Shown here: piece after piece, positions 9,179 to 17,850 of the stretch | Layout: each line of letters opens with the position of its first letter | Position numbering within the stretch: the first letter of the stretch is position 1 | Origin: Rhodoferax sp. | GTDB taxonomy: Bacteria > Pseudomonadota > Gammaproteobacteria > Burkholderiales > Burkholderiaceae_C | NCBI GenBank assembly: GCA_030685025.1 | Contig: JAUXWC010000277.1 | Coordinates: 23,587-87,586, forward strand | DNA length: 64,000 bases | Direction: 5' to 3' | Translations under genes and position numbers: made by a program | The notes under the pieces: model-generated | Told to the model about the DNA's origin: nothing | Databases searched by the model: none | Seen by the model: the letters and a program-made list of their open reading frames with translations, nothing else

Positions 9179-9252
9179 GCGCCCCCCGAGTGCCCTTCGG
9201 TCACTCGCCCCTCAAAGGGGGCGACACCAGCGGCCCGGCAAAGCCGGTTGCG
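9179..9252. repeat. Comamonadaceae-type intergenic palindromic element
   Basis: Directly after the cbbF stop come GCCCCCCGAG, CTCAAAGGGGGCGACACC and CGGCCCGGCAAAGCCGGTTG, which form two hairpins (GCCCC/GGGGC and CCGGC/GCCGG). I recognise this combination as an element scattered between genes in Comamonadaceae; it is my main clue to the organism's family. It may attenuate transcription between cbbF and cbbP. Confidence 0.65.
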
Positions 9253-9327
9253 CAGTGTCCCACGTGAAGTCAACGCCGCACACGCGTACGAGTGGCTATT
9301 CGGATTTCTAATTTTCAGGAGACCAGC

Positions 9328-10203
9328 ATGTCCGAACGGCATCCCATCATCGCCATTACCGGCTCCAGCGGTGCCGGCACGACCTCGGTCACCCGCACCT
9401 TCGAGGCCATCTTTCGGCGCGAAAAGATCAACGCCGCCGTCATCGAGGGTGACAGCTTTCACCGCTACGACCGCGCGGAGATGAAGGCCAGGGCCGCCGA
9501 AGCCGAGGCCGCGGGCAACAGGAACTTCAGCCACTTCGGGCCCGAGAACAACCTGTTCCCCGAACTGGCCGAGCTGTTTCGGGCCTATGCCGAAACGGGC
9601 ACCGGCAAACACCGCAAATACCTGCACGACGCCGAGGAAGCAGCACCGTACCAGCAATCACCCGGCACCTTCACGCCCTGGGGAGACGTGCCCGCCCATA
9701 CCGACCTGCTGTTCTACGAAGGCCTGCACGGCGCCGTGGTGACGCCGGAGGTGGACATTGCCAAACATCCGGACCTGCTGATTGGCGTGGTGCCCGTGAT
9801 CAACCTGGAGTGGATCCAGAAACTGTGGCGCGACAAGTCCAAGCGCGGCTACAGCACCGAGGCCGTGACCGACACCATCCTGCGGCGAATGCCCGACTAC
9901 GTGAACTTCATCTGCCCGCAGTTCACTCACACGCATGTGAACTTTCAGCGGGTGCCGATGGTGGACACCAGCAACCCCTTCATCGCCCGTGAGATCCCGG
10001 CGCCCGACGAGAGCATGGTGGTGATCCGGTTTGCCAATCCCAAGGGCATCGACTTCCCCTACCTGCTGGGCATGATCAAGGACTCGTTCATGTCACGCGC
10101 CAACACCGTGGTGGTGCCCGGCGGCAAGATGGAGCTGGCCATGCAACTGATCTTTACCCCCTTTGTGTGGCGAATGATGGAGCGCAAGAAGCGGGCTTCC
10201 TGA
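9328..10203 (+). CDS. cbbP: Phosphoribulokinase
   Basis: 291 residues, the bacterial class I phosphoribulokinase. It makes ribulose 1,5-bisphosphate from ribulose 5-phosphate and ATP. The P-loop GSSGAGTT is at residues 12-19 and the EGDSFHRYDR and FYEGLHG segments are present. I chose the ATG at 9328 (MSERHPIIAITG), which is preceded by AGGAG; a longer frame starting 36 bp earlier begins with non-family sequence. Together with RuBisCO it proves a complete Calvin cycle in this locus. Confidence 0.96.
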   Translation: MSERHPIIAITGSSGAGTTSVTRTFEAIFRREKINAAVIEGDSFHRYDRAEMKARAAEAEAAGNRNFSHFGPENNLFPELAELFRAYAETGTGKHRKYLHDAEEAAPYQQSPGTFTPWGDVPAHTDLLFYEGLHGAVVTPEVDIAKHPDLLIGVVPVINLEWIQKLWRDKSKRGYSTEAVTDTILRRMPDYVNFICPQFTHTHVNFQRVPMVDTSNPFIAREIPAPDESMVVIRFANPKGIDFPYLLGMIKDSFMSRANTVVVPGGKMELAMQLIFTPFVWRMMERKKRAS

Positions 10204-10207
10204 AGCC

Positions 10208-10254
10208 TTGCGGGACAGACCGAAGCGTAGCGTAGCTCTGTCCTCAACTGATCA
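10208..10254 (-). repeat. Dispersed hairpin repeat before cbbT
   Basis: TTGCGGGACAGACC, a short loop, then GCTCTGTCCTCAACTGATCA: the window-wide hairpin repeat in reverse orientation. It starts 5 bp after the cbbP stop and ends 5 bp before the cbbT ATG, so it fills the whole intergenic gap and takes the place of the expected cbbT ribosome binding site. Confidence 0.8.
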
Positions 10255-10259
10255 ATACT

Positions 10260-12359
10260 ATGACTAAACCTACTCCAGACATGGCCAACCAAATGGCCAA
10301 TGCCATTCGTATGCTCGCCGTTGACGCGGTCGAAAAAGCGAAGTCCGGCCATCCCGGCGCCCCGATGGGCATGGCCGACATTGCCGAGGTGCTGTGGAAC
10401 CGCCACCTTCAGCACAACCCGGCCAACCCGCTGTGGCCCAACCGCGACCGCTTTGTGCTGAGCAATGGCCACGGCTCCATGCTGATTTACGCGCTGCTGC
10501 ACCTCACCGGCTACGACCTGTCCATGGACGAGCTGAAGCACTTCCGCCAGTTGCACAGCAAGACCGCCGGCCACCCCGAGGTGGGCGTCACGCCGGGCGT
10601 GGAAACCACCACCGGCCCGCTGGGCCAGGGCCTGAGCAATGCAGTGGGCATGGCGCTGGCCGAGAAGCTGCTGGCGGCCGAATTCAATCGCCCCGAGCAG
10701 ACAATAGTCGACCACTTCACCTATGTGTTCATGGGCGACGGCTGCCTGATGGAAGGCATCAGCCACGAAGTCTGCTCGCTGGCCGGCACGCTGCGCCTGT
10801 CGCGGCTGGTGGCGTTCTATGACGACAACGGCATCTCGATTGACGGCCATGTGCAGGGCTGGTTCACTGACGACACGCCCAAGCGTTTTGAGGCCTATGG
10901 CTGGAACGTCATCCCCGATGTCAATGGCCACGACCCCGAGGCGCTGGACGCCGCGGTGCGCTCCGCCAAGGCCCAGGGCCTGCTGAGCGATGGCAAGCCC
11001 ACGCTGATCTGCTGCAAGACCGTCATCGGCATGGGCTCGCCCAACAAGGCTGGCACGCACGATGTGCATGGCGCCGCCCTGGGCGCCGCCGAGGTCGCGG
11101 CCACCCGCGCGGCGCTGGGCTGGGAGCATGGGCCGTTCGAGATTCCGGCGGACATTGCAGCAGCCTGGAACGCGGTGGCGCGGGGGCAGGCCGCCGAGAG
11201 TGCCTGGCGCGCCGGCTTTGAGGCCTACCGCCGCCAACACCCCGAGCAGGCGGCCGAGTTTGAGCGCCGCATGGCGGGTGATCTGCTGCCGGCGTTTGCG
11301 CACCAGTTGCCTGGCGTGCTGGCCACTATCGCTGGCAACGCCCAGCCGCACGCCACCCGCAAGGCCAGCCAGAACGCGCTGGACGCATTGGCACCACTGG
11401 TGCCGGAGTTCTTTGGCGGCAGCGCCGACCTGACCGGCTCCAACCTGACCAACTTCAAGGGCTGCGTCAAGGCCGGTCGTGGCAGCGATGGGCAGTTTGT
11501 CCCGGGCAACCACATGAGCTACGGCGTGCGCGAATTCGGCATGGCCGCCATCATGAACGGCATCGCCCTGCACGGTGGCTACATCCCGTATGGCGGCACC
11601 TTCCTGACCTTCAGCGACTACAGCCGCAACGCCATCCGCATGGCCGCGTTGATGAAGCTGCGCGTCATCCATGTGTTCACCCACGACAGCATCGGCCTGG
11701 GTGAAGACGGCCCCACCCACCAGAGCGTGGAGCACATCCCCAGCTTGCGCATCATCCCGAATCTGGACGTGTGGCGCCCGGCCGATGGCCTGGAGACGGC
11801 GGTCGCCTGGGCCCACGCCATTGAGCGCGAGGACGGCCCCAGCGCACTGTGCCTGTCGCGCCAGAACCTGCCTCGCCTGACGGGTGACGCCAGCACGGCC
11901 TTGGGCGTGGAGCAGAGCATCCGCCGGGGTGGCTATGCGTTGTCCGACATGGAGGGCGCCCAGGCCGTCATCGTGTCCACCGGCTCCGAGCTGGAGCTGG
12001 CCATGCAAGCGCAGGCGGCACTGGCGTCCGAGGGCATTGCGACCCGGGTCGTGTCCATGCCTTGCACCAACGTATTCGACCGCCAAAGCGACGCCTACCA
12101 GGAGATGGTGTTGCCGCTGGGGCTGCCCACCGTCGCCATTGAGGCGGCGCACCCGGACTTTTGGCGCAAATACGTGGGCCGCACCGGTGTGGTGGTGGGC
12201 ATTGCCAGCTTTGGCGAGTCGGCTCCGGCCAAGGATTTGTATGCGCACTTCGGCATCACGTTCCAGCGAGTCGTGGATGCCGTGCACGCGCTGGCCCACC
12301 GCGCCGCCCACCGCAATGCCGTGGCCCTGCCGGACCAGATTGTGGTTGCTGCCAATTGA
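10260..12359 (+). CDS. cbbT: Transketolase
   Basis: 699 residues. It transfers two-carbon units between sugar phosphates, with thiamine diphosphate, in the regenerative part of the cycle. The [10 protein letters not shown] block, the TPP-binding [12 protein letters not shown] and the transketolase motif [12 protein letters not shown] are all present. The ATG at 10260 has no clear ribosome binding site because a hairpin repeat lies immediately upstream; the in-frame ATG at 10281 is an alternative. cbbZ follows after 20 bp. Confidence 0.95.
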   Translation: MTKPTPDMANQMANAIRMLAVDAVEKAKSGHPGAPMGMADIAEVLWNRHLQHNPANPLWPNRDRFVLSNGHGSMLIYALLHLTGYDLSMDELKHFRQLHSKTAGHPEVGVTPGVETTTGPLGQGLSNAVGMALAEKLLAAEFNRPEQTIVDHFTYVFMGDGCLMEGISHEVCSLAGTLRLSRLVAFYDDNGISIDGHVQGWFTDDTPKRFEAYGWNVIPDVNGHDPEALDAAVRSAKAQGLLSDGKPTLICCKTVIGMGSPNKAGTHDVHGAALGAAEVAATRAALGWEHGPFEIPADIAAAWNAVARGQAAESAWRAGFEAYRRQHPEQAAEFERRMAGDLLPAFAHQLPGVLATIAGNAQPHATRKASQNALDALAPLVPEFFGGSADLTGSNLTNFKGCVKAGRGSDGQFVPGNHMSYGVREFGMAAIMNGIALHGGYIPYGGTFLTFSDYSRNAIRMAALMKLRVIHVFTHDSIGLGEDGPTHQSVEHIPSLRIIPNLDVWRPADGLETAVAWAHAIEREDGPSALCLSRQNLPRLTGDASTALGVEQSIRRGGYALSDMEGAQAVIVSTGSELELAMQAQAALASEGIATRVVSMPCTNVFDRQSDAYQEMVLPLGLPTVAIEAAHPDFWRKYVGRTGVVVGIASFGESAPAKDLYAHFGITFQRVVDAVHALAHRAAHRNAVALPDQIVVAAN

Positions 12360-12379
12360 GCCGGCAGGGGTCAACCACC

Positions 12380-13048
12380 ATGAACTCCTTTGATCTGGTC
12401 ATGTTTGACCTCGATGGCACGCTGGTGGAAACGGCACCCGAGATCTTTGACGCCGTCAACGACACCTTGCGCTTCTTTGCCCTGCCCGAGGTGACGCAGC
12501 AACAGGTCAACGACTGGATTGGCCACGGGACGCGGGAACTGCTGATTCAGGCGCTGGTCTTCAGCGGCAAGATGAACGAAGTCACCCTGCGCGCCAGCGA
12601 TAGCCTCATGCCCATCGTGTCCCGCTTCGACAAGCACTACCAGCAGCGCTGCGGCACCCGCAGCCAGCTCTACCCCCATGTGCGCGAAACACTGACGGCC
12701 CTGCGCGGGCAGGGTGTGAAGCTGGCCGTGGTGACCAACAAGGAGGGCCGCTACACCACCACTGTGCTGAACGCCCACCGCCTGATGCCGCTGCTGGACG
12801 CCGTCGTGAGCGGAGATAGCTTCCCCGCCAAAAAGCCGGACCCAACCGGCATCCACAGTTGCTTGAGCCAGTTTGGCGTAGCTCCTGAACGAGCGCTTTT
12901 CGTGGGGGATTCCAGCATCGACGTGGCCACCGCGCGCAACGCCGGGGTCAGCGTCTGGGCACTACCATACGGCTACAACATGGGCCAGCCGATTGAGGCC
13001 TGCGCCCCGGACCGGCTCATTGCTGACTGCTCGATGCTATTGGATTGA
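12380..13048 (+). CDS. cbbZ: Phosphoglycolate phosphatase
   Basis: 222 residues, a HAD phosphatase with motif I FDLDGTLVET near the N-terminus, the KKPDPTGIH lysine motif and GDSSIDVATA. It removes 2-phosphoglycolate made by the oxygenase side reaction of RuBisCO. The ATG at 12380 is 20 bp after cbbT; a longer in-frame extension would lie inside cbbT and is not supported. It is followed by the double hairpin repeat at 13111-13221. Confidence 0.9.
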   Translation: MNSFDLVMFDLDGTLVETAPEIFDAVNDTLRFFALPEVTQQQVNDWIGHGTRELLIQALVFSGKMNEVTLRASDSLMPIVSRFDKHYQQRCGTRSQLYPHVRETLTALRGQGVKLAVVTNKEGRYTTTVLNAHRLMPLLDAVVSGDSFPAKKPDPTGIHSCLSQFGVAPERALFVGDSSIDVATARNAGVSVWALPYGYNMGQPIEACAPDRLIADCSMLLD

Positions 13049-13110
13049 TAGCTGCCAAGACGGTATCCACGGTGACTAGAGGCCTGTTTTGTTGGCAACC
13101 GGCAGGGCCG

Positions 13111-13221
13111 GGGGCCTGTCCCGCAAGGACACCCCCGATCAGTTGAGGACAGAGCTAAAGGTCTGTCCCGCAAGGACACCCCTAATCAGTTGAGGACAGA
13201 GCTAAAGGTCTGTCCCGCAAA
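13111..13221 (+). repeat. Tandem copies of dispersed hairpin repeat
   Basis: Two complete units and one half unit in tandem. Each unit reads ATCAGTTGAGGACAGAGC, loop TAAA, then GGTCTGTCCCGCAA; units are joined by GGACACCCC. The inner arms GGACAGA and TCTGTCC pair. It fills most of the gap between cbbZ and cbbA and ends just before the cbbA ribosome binding site (TAAGGAG). Confidence 0.85.
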
Positions 13222-13240
13222 GTTTCAGTAAGGAGTTTTC

Positions 13241-14281
13241 ATGGCTTTCGTTTCCCTTCGCCAAGTGCTCGACCATGCGGCCGAGCATGGCTACGGTGTG
13301 CCCGCTTTCAACGTCAACAACCTGGAGCAAATCATTGCCATCATGGAAGCGGCGCAGGAGACCGATAGCCCGGTCATTCTGCAAGCCTCGGCCGGTGCGC
13401 GCAAGTACGCTGGTGAAGCCTACCTGCGCCACATGATGCTGGCGGCGGTCGAGTCGCACCCCGACATTCCGGTGGTCGTCCACCAGGACCATGGCACTTC
13501 GGCGGCGGTGTGCCAGCAGTCGATCCGCTCGGGCTTTACCAGCGTGATGATGGATGGCTCGCTAATGAGCGATGGCAAGACCCCGTCTACTTACGAATAC
13601 AACGTGGATATCACGCGCCTGGTGTGCCAGATGTCGCACCCCATCGGCGTGTCGGTCGAAGGCGAACTGGGCTGCCTGGGCAGCCTGGAAACCGGGGACG
13701 CGGGTGAGGAAGACGGCATTGGAGCCGAAGGCAAATTGAGCCACGAGCAAATGCTGACCGACCCGGTGCAGGCCAAGGACTTTGTCGAGAAGACCGGTGT
13801 CGATGCACTGGCCATTGCCATCGGAACCAGCCATGGCGCCTACAAGTTCACCCGCAAGCCCACGGGCGACATTCTGGCCATCGACCGCATTGCCGCCATC
13901 CACGCGCAAATCCCCAGCACCCACCTGGTGATGCACGGATCGAGCAGCGTGCCGCAGGAGTGGCTGGCGATCATTCGCCAGTTTGGTGGTGACATCAAGG
14001 AAACCTATGGCGTGCCGGTGGAAGAAATCCAGCGCGGCATCCGGCACGGCGTGCGCAAGATCAACATCGACACCGACATTCGCCTGGCCATGACCGGCGC
14101 CATGCGTCAGGTGTTTGCCCAGCAACCCGGCGAGTTCGATCCTCGCAAGGCACTGGCGGCAGCCAAGAATGCGGCGCGCGGCATTGTCAAGCTACGCTTT
14201 GAGGCCTTTGGCTGCGCGGGGCAGGGTAGCCAGATCAAGCCGGTGTCGCTGGAGGGCATGGCCAGGCGGTATGGGACCTGA
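13241..14281 (+). CDS. cbbA: Fructose-bisphosphate aldolase class II
   Basis: 346 residues, a zinc-dependent class II aldolase of the Calvin-cycle subtype. The zinc-binding HQDHG is at residues 81-85, and [27 protein letters not shown] and the phosphate-binding NIDTDIR segment are intact. TAAGGAG lies 9 bases before the ATG. It is the last gene of the plus-strand cbb arm and converges on the rhodanese gene after 22 bp. Confidence 0.96.
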   Translation: MAFVSLRQVLDHAAEHGYGVPAFNVNNLEQIIAIMEAAQETDSPVILQASAGARKYAGEAYLRHMMLAAVESHPDIPVVVHQDHGTSAAVCQQSIRSGFTSVMMDGSLMSDGKTPSTYEYNVDITRLVCQMSHPIGVSVEGELGCLGSLETGDAGEEDGIGAEGKLSHEQMLTDPVQAKDFVEKTGVDALAIAIGTSHGAYKFTRKPTGDILAIDRIAAIHAQIPSTHLVMHGSSSVPQEWLAIIRQFGGDIKETYGVPVEEIQRGIRHGVRKINIDTDIRLAMTGAMRQVFAQQPGEFDPRKALAAAKNAARGIVKLRFEAFGCAGQGSQIKPVSLEGMARRYGT

Positions 14282-14303
14282 CGCTCTGCCTCGCCCCCGG
14301 CGC

Positions 14304-15485
14304 TCACTTGCCCTTGATGGTGTAGGTGCTGTCCTGGGTCCATTTGATGTCGGCGTCCAGGAAGACGGTCTTGATTTCGGGCTTGTAGAGTTTCACCATG
14401 TCATGCGCTTCGCCGCTGCGCGCACCGGCGCCGCAAAAGAACATGATGGGCTTGTCCTTGGGCAGCTTGTCCAGGTTTTTTTCCAGGGTGCTCACGGGCA
14501 TGTTGATTGCCCCCTTGAAGCTGCCGGTGTCGAATTCCTTGGGGTCGCGCACGTCGATCAGGTGCACGCTTTGCGGCGCCTCCTTGTAAATGCGCTCGAA
14601 CGAACTCACGGTGATCGTGCCGGATTCCTTGCCCGCCTCGATGGCAGGCGCTTTGGCACTTGCCGGCGCTGCGCCCGCAGCGGTGGGGCCTGCGCCATAG
14701 GCTTTCTCCCACGCCGGATAGCCCTCGGGAACGACCCTGACGTTGGTGTAACCCAGCTTGATGGCCCTGAGCGCCGAATCGTTGCTCAGCACGCACGTCA
14801 CGCCTTCACAGTAAAAGTACAGCGCGGCGCCCTTGTCAGTTGGAAGCATCTGCGCGGCCAGTTTGTCGAACTGGGAGTCCGGCAGACTGATGGCACCCGG
14901 AATATGGCCCAGGTCGTATTTGCGCGCCTTGGGCCGTGAGTCGATCAGCGTCAGGGCGACTTTTTCGTCCATCAGTTTCTTGATGTGGGCCACGCTGACT
15001 GCATGCAAATTACCTTGCTTGATCCACTCGGGGAATCCTTCGGCGAAAACGCGAACGTTGGTGTAGCCCAGTTTTTCTGCCTTGAAGGCGGAGTTGTGGC
15101 TGAGCAGGCAGTCGTAGCCTTCGCAATAAAACACCAGCAGCATGGACTTGTCCTGCGGCAGCAGGGCTGGAGCGAGCTTGTCAAACTGGGTGTCGGGGAT
15201 GTTGATGGCGGTGGGGATGTGGCCCAGGTCGTACTTGCGCGCCGCAGGGCGCGAATCAATCAGCAGCACGCCTTCGGTCTTGGGTATGGCGGCCTGTTTC
15301 TTTACGAACTCCAGGTTCACCAGCTTGCTGTACCAACCCGGCCCCGGTTGCGCGGGCGAATAGGCCGGGGCAGCGGGCGCTGCGGCCGCGGGAGCGGCGT
15401 CTGGCGTGGCGGCCAGCACCGGCGTTGGAGCGAACACCAGCGCCGACAACAGGGCGGCCAGGTGGGGGATGCGTTTAACCTTCAT
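14304..15485 (-). CDS. Exported triple-rhodanese protein
   Basis: 393 residues with a signal peptide (cleavage near VLAATPDA) and an Ala/Pro-rich linker. Three rhodanese-like domains follow. The first two have the active-site loops FYCEGYDCLLSH and FYCEGVTCVLSN, each with two cysteines; the third has the classical loop FFCGAGARSG. Rhodaneses carry sulfane sulfur on cysteine, so this may be a periplasmic sulfur carrier with three sites. I chose the ATG at 15485, preceded by AGGAG, over one 33 bp upstream. It is the last gene of the octaheme-cytochrome operon, directly after the YeeE-type transporter, a pairing that fits sulfur relay. Confidence 0.85.
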   Translation of the reverse strand: MKVKRIPHLAALLSALVFAPTPVLAATPDAAPAAAAPAAPAYSPAQPGPGWYSKLVNLEFVKKQAAIPKTEGVLLIDSRPAARKYDLGHIPTAINIPDTQFDKLAPALLPQDKSMLLVFYCEGYDCLLSHNSAFKAEKLGYTNVRVFAEGFPEWIKQGNLHAVSVAHIKKLMDEKVALTLIDSRPKARKYDLGHIPGAISLPDSQFDKLAAQMLPTDKGAALYFYCEGVTCVLSNDSALRAIKLGYTNVRVVPEGYPAWEKAYGAGPTAAGAAPASAKAPAIEAGKESGTITVSSFERIYKEAPQSVHLIDVRDPKEFDTGSFKGAINMPVSTLEKNLDKLPKDKPIMFFCGAGARSGEAHDMVKLYKPEIKTVFLDADIKWTQDSTYTIKGK

Positions 15486-15518
15486 GATGATCTCCTTTTG
15501 AAAATCCCTCTTTTTCAT

Positions 15519-16763
15519 CTACATCAAGGTGAATTTTTCGGTGGATTCGTTGTAGCGCACCAGCGCGTACCACAACAACAGCAGACCGGCGCTGATCAGC
15601 AGAGTGATCCCCCAGCCGGAGAACATTTCCGGCAGGTAGGCCTGGAACCCGATGGTGGTGCGCTCGAACGTGTCCACATTGGTTTCGTCGATGGCCGTGA
15701 GATTGAGCTTCTTGAACACCGCGCTGGCCACGGAGCCCATCCACGCGAAGAAGAACATGCTCACCCACAGTTTGAGGTGGCCCTCGCCCATGCGCCATAG
15801 CGAGCCCGAGGCACAGCCACCAGCAAACACCATGCCGATGCCAAAAATCACGCCGCCGAGCAGCGAACCGATCCAGAAGGTGGCGGGTATGGCCACGTAG
15901 GGGTCGATGATTTTCTTTTCAAACAGCAGCGCCGCCAGCGGCAGCCCGATGGCCAGGGCCAGAATCACGGCCTTGCTCATCTCTCCTTCACCTGTAACAA
16001 ACGGCTCGCGAAAGGCACGGGCGAAACACAGGCGCGAGCGATGCATGATGAAGCCGATGGCAAAGCCGGCCAGCACAATCAGCGCGCGCAGTGCCAGCGG
16101 CTCAGTCCCGGCATAGAGCCACACCGTGGCCCACGCCAGCATGGCCAGCGCCACCGCCAGTCCGAACCCGGGATATAGACGCATGACGCTTGGCGGCATC
16201 TGCAACGTGGGCGGCGGCTGGGTACCCCACTCGATGTTTTCCAGCGTCCACAGCAGCAGCTTGAAGCCGATGGCGGCACCGGCCAGCAAGCCGACCCACA
16301 TGGCCCAGCCCGCCGGGGACGAATGCAGGACCGGGTTGAAAAAACCGCCCGTGGTGCAACCGCCCGCCAGCGCCGCGCCCACACCCATCAAGCTGCCGCC
16401 CAGCGCGGCCCAGACGTATTCAAGTTTGGGCGGCCGGCTCGGGGCAAACTGGCGCGACAGCAACGCGGCGCTGAAGGCCCCCAGCACCAGCGTGATGTTC
16501 ATGAGCGACATGCGGTGCATCCACACACTGTCCAGCTCAGACGGCACACCCAACGCCGGCCCCAGGCCGATCAGGTTGTTGAACCAGTCGCCCCAGAACT
16601 TGACGCCACCGAAGACACCCCAGACCAGGCCATTGACCATCAAGCCCAGAATGACGAGCACCAGCAACACCGCCCCCATGTAGGAGGACCATTTTTTGAC
16701 GAACAGCTTGTCGTAGTCCGACTTGAAACCGGCCATCCACTTGGCATTGTTGACGCTAGGCAT
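15519..16763 (-). CDS. YeeE/YedE-family sulfur-compound transporter
   Basis: 414 residues with about ten hydrophobic segments. The two repeats each carry the family signature with a conserved cysteine: GGCTTGGFF in the first half and GGCASGSL in the second, with RLCFARAF between. The family (TsuA type) moves thiosulfate or other sulfane sulfur through cysteine-lined channels. It lies between a c-type cytochrome and the triple-rhodanese gene, so imported or exported sulfane sulfur may be handed to the rhodanese. Confidence 0.88.
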   Translation of the reverse strand: MPSVNNAKWMAGFKSDYDKLFVKKWSSYMGAVLLVLVILGLMVNGLVWGVFGGVKFWGDWFNNLIGLGPALGVPSELDSVWMHRMSLMNITLVLGAFSAALLSRQFAPSRPPKLEYVWAALGGSLMGVGAALAGGCTTGGFFNPVLHSSPAGWAMWVGLLAGAAIGFKLLLWTLENIEWGTQPPPTLQMPPSVMRLYPGFGLAVALAMLAWATVWLYAGTEPLALRALIVLAGFAIGFIMHRSRLCFARAFREPFVTGEGEMSKAVILALAIGLPLAALLFEKKIIDPYVAIPATFWIGSLLGGVIFGIGMVFAGGCASGSLWRMGEGHLKLWVSMFFFAWMGSVASAVFKKLNLTAIDETNVDTFERTTIGFQAYLPEMFSGWGITLLISAGLLLLWYALVRYNESTEKFTLM

Positions 16764-16787
16764 CGCGGGCTCCTCTGGATAGGGTTC

Positions 16788-17180
16788 TTAGCTGCAGGTG
16801 GCGGGCGCGTCGCCGTCCTTGGCACCCTTGATGAGGAAGGCCTTGATGTCGTCCATCAGTTCGGTCTCAGGCGTGTCGGCGAACTTCTCCGCCGCCTTGT
16901 TGCCCGACTTGATGCTGGCCCGATAGGCCTTGCTCACATACTTGCTGACGGTGTCCTTGCCCTTGGCGTGTTTGTCCGCCTGTATGTACGCGGTCCAGTC
17001 GGCCTTGGTTTTGGTGCTGGGGTTGATGGAACCCACCGGCATGGCCACGTGGCAGGACGTGCAGACGCTGCGGTAGTAGACGCGGCCACGCTTCCAGTCG
17101 GCCTCGTAGGCCTGGGCCGTGAACGAGGCGCCCAACAGGATCGACAGCGCGGCGGCACTCAGGGTTTTGGCGGTTTTCAT
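16788..17180 (-). CDS. Small periplasmic monohaem cytochrome c
   Basis: 130 residues with a signal peptide ending AQA (residues 22-24) and one haem-binding site CTSCH at residues 40-44. The rest is lysine-rich, with a C-terminal Cys near the end. It is likely an electron shuttle between the membrane cytochrome b and the octaheme protein encoded just upstream. Confidence 0.88.
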   Translation of the reverse strand: MKTAKTLSAAALSILLGASFTAQAYEADWKRGRVYYRSVCTSCHVAMPVGSINPSTKTKADWTAYIQADKHAKGKDTVSKYVSKAYRASIKSGNKAAEKFADTPETELMDDIKAFLIKGAKDGDAPATCS

Positions 17181-17240
17181 GGTAATGGCTCCTTGAAGAA
17201 AATGGTTGGTTGAGGGGGTCCGTAGGGCGCCCTCGTGGCT

Positions 17241-17837
17241 TTACTCGACCTCGTCCCACCCGGTAATCATGGCTTTCAGCTTGGAGCTGAGGCGGTGCCC
17301 GGTGGTGGCCAGGTACACGTGTGTAATCACAAAGGCCAGCATCAGGAATGCGCCAATCACGTGGCCTGTCGCCACCCATTCCAGTTTCAGCCCTCCCAGA
17401 CCCCAGGCGGCCCAGTCGACGTAGAACAGGTACAGCCAGCCAGTCACCCACAGCAAAGGACTCAGCAGGGTCAGGATGGCCAGGTAGGCCAGTCTTTGCA
17501 GCGGATTGTGTTTTTGGCGGGCAGTGGGCTTGAACGGATGCGGCTCGTGCTTGAAGATGCCCGAGGCGTAGTAGTTCATGATGGCCACCACCTTGTCCGT
17601 GGTCGGGATGTAGTGGCGCCACTCGCCGGTGGTCACATGCCAGAAGATGGCAAAGACCCACAGCCCCACCAGCGACCAGGCGGCGATGGTGTGGTAACTG
17701 ACCGCTTTCTCAAACCCGAAGAGGCCATAGCTGTCGTGAATTTCAAACCCCGTCAGCATCAGAAAGATGATCAGCATGGCCTGCGACCAGTGCCAAAAAC
17801 GCTCGAACCCCTTGAAAATATAGACACGTTCAGTCAT
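17241..17837 (-). CDS. Membrane cytochrome b (b561/thiosulfate reductase type)
   Basis: 198 residues with four hydrophobic segments and histidines suited to bind two b haems (FWHWSQ near the start, FWHVTTGEW in the middle, ITHVYLATTGH near the end). This is the HyaC/PhsC-like family, which passes electrons between quinol and periplasmic partners. The ATG at 17837 is preceded by GGAG, and the gene begins 13 bp after the octaheme cytochrome gene, so the two are probably a redox pair. Confidence 0.88.
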   Translation of the reverse strand: MTERVYIFKGFERFWHWSQAMLIIFLMLTGFEIHDSYGLFGFEKAVSYHTIAAWSLVGLWVFAIFWHVTTGEWRHYIPTTDKVVAIMNYYASGIFKHEPHPFKPTARQKHNPLQRLAYLAILTLLSPLLWVTGWLYLFYVDWAAWGLGGLKLEWVATGHVIGAFLMLAFVITHVYLATTGHRLSSKLKAMITGWDEVE

Positions 17838-17850
17838 GAAAGTTTGCTCC